Origin: Pseudomonadota bacterium
Lineage (GTDB): Bacteria; Pseudomonadota; Gammaproteobacteria; Steroidobacterales; Steroidobacteraceae
DNA length: 47,384 nucleotides
Direction of reading: 5' to 3'
NCBI GenBank assembly: GCA_023428645.1
Contig: JAEYXD010000071.1
Span: 1-47,384 of the forward strand
Shown: one piece after another, positions 44,030-47,384 of the stretch
How positions within the stretch are numbered: position 1 is the first letter of the stretch
Layout of the letters: each line of letters starts with the position of its first letter
Translations under genes and position numbers: made by a program
The notes under the pieces: generated by a model
Databases searched by the model: none
The model's input: the letters and a program-made list of their open reading frames with translations, nothing else
Told to the model about the DNA's origin: nothing

Positions 44030-45321
44030 ACACCGTGGCACAGGCAGTTCGAGCGATCCTGATCCCCATTGCGGCAACGTGTGCCTTCGCGGCGCATGCG
44101 GCCGCGCCGGCAGCCGCGCCTCCGGCCGCGACAAATTGCGGCCCCGAGAAGGCCGTCGCCGGCGACATGAGTGAGGCGGTGTATCAAGACGTGCAGAGCG
44201 CCATGGAGCTGCTTGCGAACAAGAAGTACGACGAGGCGATTCAGAAGCTGCAGAAGATCGCGGACAAGGGCAGCGACTACGAGAAGGCCGTCGTCAACTT
44301 CAACCTCGGCTTCGCGCACAGCTCCAAGGAAGACCACAAGGGCGCGACGCAAGCGTTCGCCAAGGCGCTGTCGTACAACGCGCTGCCCCGTTCGCAGCGT
44401 GAGCAGCTGCAATACAACCTCGGCCAGCTCTATATCGTCATCGGACAATTCGACGACGGCATCAAGGCCCTGAAGGAGCATATCGCGACGGCATGCGGCA
44501 ACGTGCCCGCGGAGGCGCACATCTTCCTCGCGAATGCGTTGACGGAGCGCAAGCGCTACGACGAAGCGCTACCGCAGATCGATCTCGCCTTGTCGAAAGC
44601 GAAGGAGCCGAAGGAGCTATGGCTGCAGATGAAGCTGGCGATCAGCTTCGAGCAGAAGAACTACAAGGGTTGCGCCGATGCGCTGGTGCAGCTCATCGGT
44701 CTCATGCCGGCGAAGCCGGACTACTGGAAACAGCTGTCGAGCATGTTCTTTGAGATGAAGAAGGATGCGGAATCCGTCGCCGCGCTCGCATTGGCGGAGC
44801 GGCAGGGATTCATCGACAAGCCCGACGAAGTGAAGAATCTGTACAGCGTCTACATGGTGATGGAGCTGCCGTTCAAAGCGGGGCTACTGATGGAAAGCGC
44901 GATCGACAAGGGCCGCGTGCCGAACGACGAAGCCAGCTACGAATCGCTCGCCGACGCGTGGATCAACGCACGCGAAGCGACGCGTGCCGAAACGGTCCTG
45001 AAGAAGCTCGCGGGCATGTCGGACAAGGGCGAGTACTACTTCAAGCTCGGCGCGATGTATGGCGACGACGAGCGCTGGAAGGAATCGAAGGAGATGCTCG
45101 AGAAGGCGATCGCGAAGGGCGGACTCAAACGCAGCGGCGAGGCATGGATGCGGCTCGCAGTCGCGGAGCACGGCTTGAAGAACACGCCCGCGGCGATCGC
45201 CGCGCTGCAGAAGGCTGTCGGCTTCGATGAGACCCGCAAGCAAGCGGGCGAGTGGCTGCGGCATCTGAGTGGACAGGTGGCAGCACAGACGGCGGCAGGA
45301 GGAACGGAGGCGGCGAGCTGA
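44026..45321 (+). CDS. Periplasmic tetratricopeptide-repeat protein of the TonB2-type system
   Basis: Exported 431-residue protein: signal peptide (about 8-27, cut near AHAAAP), then at least six TPR-like helix pairs (for example ANKKYDEAIQKLQKIADKGS, FNLGFAHSSKEDHKGATQAF, YNLGQLYIVIGQFDDGIKAL, LANALTERKRYDEALPQIDLA). TPR genes close many DUF3450-TtpC-ExbB-ExbD-TonB clusters, and the product probably scaffolds the complex. Its start overlaps tonB by ATGA; its normal ribosome-binding region now lies just behind the inserted repeat. Confidence 0.9.
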   Translation: MNTVAQAVRAILIPIAATCAFAAHAAAPAAAPPAATNCGPEKAVAGDMSEAVYQDVQSAMELLANKKYDEAIQKLQKIADKGSDYEKAVVNFNLGFAHSSKEDHKGATQAFAKALSYNALPRSQREQLQYNLGQLYIVIGQFDDGIKALKEHIATACGNVPAEAHIFLANALTERKRYDEALPQIDLALSKAKEPKELWLQMKLAISFEQKNYKGCADALVQLIGLMPAKPDYWKQLSSMFFEMKKDAESVAALALAERQGFIDKPDEVKNLYSVYMVMELPFKAGLLMESAIDKGRVPNDEASYESLADAWINAREATRAETVLKKLAGMSDKGEYYFKLGAMYGDDERWKESKEMLEKAIAKGGLKRSGEAWMRLAVAEHGLKNTPAAIAALQKAVGFDETRKQAGEWLRHLSGQVAAQTAAGGTEAAS

Positions 45322-45337
45322 GAGCGCTCTCCGCTTA

Positions 45338-45586
45338 TTGGCGCATCCGGATGAAGAACGCTTGGCGACGTGGCTGAAGGAAAGCCCGCGTCATGCGGAG
45401 GCATATACGCGCGTGGAGAGAGTCTGGCGTGCGGCGGGGGCGGAGATCAGGCCGCAGGTGCTGCCCGCTGAGCCTCATTTGCCACGGCACGTGATGAATC
45501 AGGTCCGGGGCTGGTGGATTGCGCGGGCGGCGGCGCTGTTCGCACTCGTTGTGGCCGGCGCGACGTGTGCGTGCCATGGGCTTTGA
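45338..45586 (+). pseudogene. FecR-like N-terminal fragment, probable remnant
   Basis: About 82 codons resembling only the DUF4880 part of FecR: ERLATWLKESPRHAEAYTRVERVWRAAGAE, written here in two pieces as ERLATWLKESPRHAEA and YTRVERVWRAAGAE, then a membrane helix (ARAAALFALVVAGATCA) and a stop. The whole periplasmic FecR domain is missing. No good start is visible: TTG at 45338 is used, with GTG at 45269 inside the TPR gene as alternative. There is no sigma factor or receptor beside it. A short functional membrane protein cannot be excluded. Confidence 0.45.
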
Positions 45587-45977
45587 GGGCGCGTGGGCGG
45601 TTCAGGTTCTTGGGACTTCATTCCGCTTGAAGACCACCGGCAGGTGCGGCGCTTTGGAGCGTTGAACCTCCGTCCAGCCAGGGTGGCTCGATTCCCTCAG
45701 CTCCCACTTTCTCGATGGTCGCGTCTGCCCTGCAGCGTGGCCGGTTTCGGCGTCTCTACATAATCACCCCGCCTCCTGACGCTTACGTTGACGATACATC
45801 GAGCGCGCCACTATCTTCGCGGCGTGCGAGAGGGCGTGCGGCCTAACTCCGGCGTGGATGGGGAAGGAAAGCGGCGTAACTCTCGGAGTGGATTTGTGAA
45901 AGCGCTGTATCCTGGCCGACCCAGCGGCGGCGGAAGACCGCACTTAGGCGGTCTATATATGAGTGAGGGCGCAGCCA
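45587..45977. other. Intergenic region before the cassette genes
   Basis: No supportable gene is seen. G+C falls toward the right end. ACGTTGACG near 45785 loosely resembles a cassette junction, but no matching palindrome or integrase gene is present. The hairpin at 45935-45954 is listed separately. Confidence 0.4.
45935..45954. promoter_or_regulatory. Perfect 7-bp inverted repeat before a cassette gene
   Basis: AGACCGC-ACTTAG-GCGGTCT ends 23 bp before the ATG at 45978 and is followed by ATATAT. It could be an operator, an mRNA 5' hairpin, or part of a recombination site. Confidence 0.3.
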
Positions 45978-46322
45978 ATGAAGAGTGTTCTCATCGCCAT
46001 TGTTGCTCTTGGCTTGTGTTATGCGGCGGCCTACTCAGCTCCTCCATCCGAGGATGCAATCTATGAGGGTGAGTACTTCTATAACTTCGAGAACTCCTAC
46101 CTCACTCCGGATGGAAAAGACGAGGAGTGGTGCATAGACGCGAGGTCAATGTCCAAAGCCATGCTTCCTGCCAAGGACGCTACGGGGCAGTGGGGCACAT
46201 CCCACGTGGTCGTCCGCGGAAAGCTAAGCGCCAGGGGTAGCTACGGCGGGCTCGGACGGTGCGAGCACGTCCTGGTGGTTACTGAGATCGTTAAGGTTAC
46301 AAACATGCGCGGCCGTGAGTGA
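45978..46322 (+). CDS. Small exported protein of unknown function (putative cassette gene)
   Basis: A 114-residue protein with a signal peptide (MKSVLIAIVALGLCYAAAYSA) and a mature part containing two Cys (in EEWCIDA and GRCEHV) that could form a disulfide. I do not recognise a family. Base composition is visibly less GC-rich than the genes to the left, suggesting transfer. Its stop is only 6 bp before an attC-like palindrome, the arrangement of an integron gene cassette. The ATG at 45978 gives the signal peptide; an earlier start at 45963 is less likely. Confidence 0.65.
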   Translation: MKSVLIAIVALGLCYAAAYSAPPSEDAIYEGEYFYNFENSYLTPDGKDEEWCIDARSMSKAMLPAKDATGQWGTSHVVVRGKLSARGSYGGLGRCEHVLVVTEIVKVTNMRGRE

Positions 46323-46328
46323 GCAGCG

Positions 46329-46418
46329 CCCTAACAACCGCGTGGAGCACGCGCACGGTGTGCGCTCGACTCGCAAGGGCTAGGCGCCCTTGCTCGCGGC
46401 TCACGCGGAGAGTTAGCC
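46329..46418. repeat. attC-like recombination site 1
   Basis: About 90 bp of imperfect palindrome: CCCTAAC, then CCGCGTGGAG (46338-46347), a central perfect stem GCAAGGGC-TAGGC-GCCCTTGC, CTCACGCGG (46400-46408) and GTTAGCC (46412-46418). The outer arms pair with one extra G in the left arm, like the extrahelical base of integron attC sites. The AAC/GTT triplets sit where integrase cleavage boxes lie. Confidence 0.7.
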
Positions 46419-46428
46419 GAGAGAACAG

Positions 46429-46884
46429 ATGACTCGCATCACACGGAAAGGTCAACGCCTTCGCACCGACGATGCGGCCCCATCGGCTGATCCGAAACTG
46501 CCGGCCTTTATTGCGAAACCACAGAATGCACCCGTGTATCACGGATTCGCATTGCTGGAGAACTCGGAACACGAGGGGTTCGTATTCGGAACGATCACGG
46601 AGCCAAACGGCGCAGAGCCGGCGGAATGGGGCGATGCGTTTGTGGTTGCTCCGAACGGCTCACGCGCCGGGATCGTGTGGCAAATCGGTGAGGGGGAGCC
46701 GTCAGTAGTTTGCGAGCCGAGCGAAGGACGTTGGGGTGTCTACAGCTTCTACTTCAAAGGCCCGATTTCGAGCGAAGCGGAGCTGGTCGCACACCTGCGC
46801 CCCACTGTTCCGATTCTCAAGGCGTACTACCATGCGGCGGAAATCGCCTGCCCGGAGTCAACTCATGCGGTCGCAAAGGGCTAA
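46429..46884 (+). CDS. Protein of unknown function (gene cassette between two attC-like sites)
   Basis: A 151-residue soluble protein without signal peptide or recognised domain. Segments such as GFALLENSEHEGFVFGTIT, AFVVAPNGSRAGIVWQIG and GVYSFYFKGPISSEAELVAHL suggest a compact alpha/beta fold. GAGAG precedes the ATG, which lies 10 bp after site 1, and the TAA stop is part of site 2. So the gene fills one cassette of about 550 bp. Function is unknown, as for most cassette genes of chromosomal integrons. Confidence 0.7.
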   Translation: MTRITRKGQRLRTDDAAPSADPKLPAFIAKPQNAPVYHGFALLENSEHEGFVFGTITEPNGAEPAEWGDAFVVAPNGSRAGIVWQIGEGEPSVVCEPSEGRWGVYSFYFKGPISSEAELVAHLRPTVPILKAYYHAAEIACPESTHAVAKG

Positions 46885-46969
46885 CAACCGCGTGGAGTAC
46901 GCGCGCGTTGCGCGCCCGACTCGCAAAAGCGACGCGCTTTTGCTCGCGGCTCACGCGGAACGTTGAGGC
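46879..46969. repeat. attC-like recombination site 2
   Basis: Same layout and length as site 1: GGCTAAC, CCGCGTGGAG, central stem GCAAAAGC-GACGC-GCTTTTGC, CTCACGCGG and GTTGAG. The central stem differs from site 1 at the same positions in both arms (GGG/CCC versus AAA/TTT-type change), so pairing is preserved. The right box runs straight into the insertion-sequence end. Confidence 0.7.
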
Positions 46970-47384
46970 TGTAGAAAAAGTCTTGCTTGCACCCGATTTA
47001 TAGGATGTGATCGCGCACATGCAGCTGTGATGGCGGCTGATGTAGGGGAGCGAGTCGATGGCGCGCTACAAGCACTACGACTATCGTCAAACAAAGATGC
47101 TGCCGGTGAGTTACGAGCAGCAGATCCTTCCCGGCACTTTCGAATACACGCTGTCATATCTGATCGACGAGAAGGTCGATCTGTCAGTGTTCGAATCGCG
47201 CTACAAGAACGACGACACCGGCGCACCCGCCTACGATCCGGCGATTCTTTTGAAGATCGTGCTGTTCGCGTACAGCAAAGGGATCATCCACAGCCGCAAG
47301 ATCGAAGCGCTGTGCCGCGAGAACGTCGTGTTCATGGCGTTGTCGGCCGACACGCAGCCGCACTTCACGACGATCGCGGATTTC
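46967..47384 (+). mobile_element. IS1182-like insertion sequence, left part only
   Basis: The element appears to begin GGCTGTAGAAAAAGTC, a terminus type seen in IS1182-family elements, immediately after the GTTGA of attC-like site 2. The transposase gene follows after about 90 bp. The right end and any target duplication lie beyond the window, so the exact left boundary is provisional. Confidence 0.6.
47058..47384 (+). CDS. IS1182-like transposase, N-terminal 109 residues (runs off window)
   Basis: Catalyses movement of the insertion sequence. The visible N terminus carries the DUF772-type domain common to this family: FEYTLSYLIDEKVDLSVFES, YDPAILLKIVLFAYSKGII, SRKIEALCRENVVFMALSAD and HFTTIADF. 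The DDE catalytic core should follow beyond 47384. The ATG at 47058 is preceded by GGGGAG. Its left border touches the attC-like site. Confidence 0.8.
   Translation, partial: MARYKHYDYRQTKMLPVSYEQQILPGTFEYTLSYLIDEKVDLSVFESRYKNDDTGAPAYDPAILLKIVLFAYSKGIIHSRKIEALCRENVVFMALSADTQPHFTTIADF

Noticed and set aside
45788..46066. Possible gene in another frame across the first cassette gene
   Set aside because: Gly/Arg/Ser-rich product with no start signal; the overlapping frame at 45978 has a signal peptide.
46710..47003. Open frame crossing attC-like site 2
   Set aside because: It reads through the palindrome and insertion-sequence end and shows no protein-like features.
1..47384. CRISPR arrays, tRNA or rRNA genes
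   Set aside because: No regularly spaced repeats and no tRNA- or rRNA-like sequence were noticed on either strand.

Overview
The window is about 47 kb of GC-rich, gene-dense DNA (roughly two-thirds G+C by eye) with short gaps and many 4-bp or longer gene overlaps. A DUF3450/TtpC-type TonB system, a FecI/FecR/TonB-receptor trio, small c-type cytochromes and attC-like cassettes point to a gammaproteobacterium, possibly near Steroidobacterales/Xanthomonadales. The family assignment is inference.

Region 1 (1-24626) is a stress-survival island. Leftmost on the minus strand is a likely operon: an ACP/fatty-acyl-AMP-ligase/acyltransferase fusion, PEP synthase, and a P-type ATPase cut by the window edge. 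Then come a single-domain universal stress protein (USP), a PAS histidine kinase, a diheme cytochrome c with a tandem USP, a second P-type ATPase, two small cytochromes c, another tandem USP and an APH-like kinase. A five-gene minus-strand group follows: phosphoribosyltransferase, APH-like kinase fused to a P-loop kinase, alcohol dehydrogenase, PfkA and a CBS protein. The island ends with Hsp20, a second CBS protein, PduL and a hybrid histidine kinase. The gene content closely parallels the DosR dormancy regulon of Mycobacterium tuberculosis (USPs, CtpF, Hrp1, HspX, a Pfk, an Rv2004c-type kinase, phosphoribosyltransferases, an acyltransferase and PAS kinases). This suggests a proteobacterial hypoxia or energy-limitation programme: energy-independent sugar and phosphoanhydride metabolism, membrane lipid remodelling, ion homeostasis and adenylate sensing.

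Region 2 (24552-30061) holds alcohol and aldehyde oxidation genes: a zinc alcohol dehydrogenase with a Tat-exported hemerythrin protein, a divergent aldehyde dehydrogenase, and an isochorismatase / GlxA-type regulator / antibiotic-biosynthesis-monooxygenase operon.

Region 3 (30530-45321) is an outer-membrane uptake and efflux block on the plus strand: ECF sigma factor, FecR, a TonB-dependent receptor with an N-terminal signalling domain, an RND adaptor and pump, and a complete energising system (DUF3450, TtpC-like ExbB, ExbB, two ExbD, TonB, TPR protein). A hairpin-rich repeat sits inside the 3' end of tonB and lengthens the protein.

Region 4 (45338-47384) is a mobile edge: a FecR-like remnant, two small genes each followed by an approximately 90-bp palindromic attC-like site whose stems covary (integron-type gene cassettes), and the start of an IS1182-like element abutting the second site.
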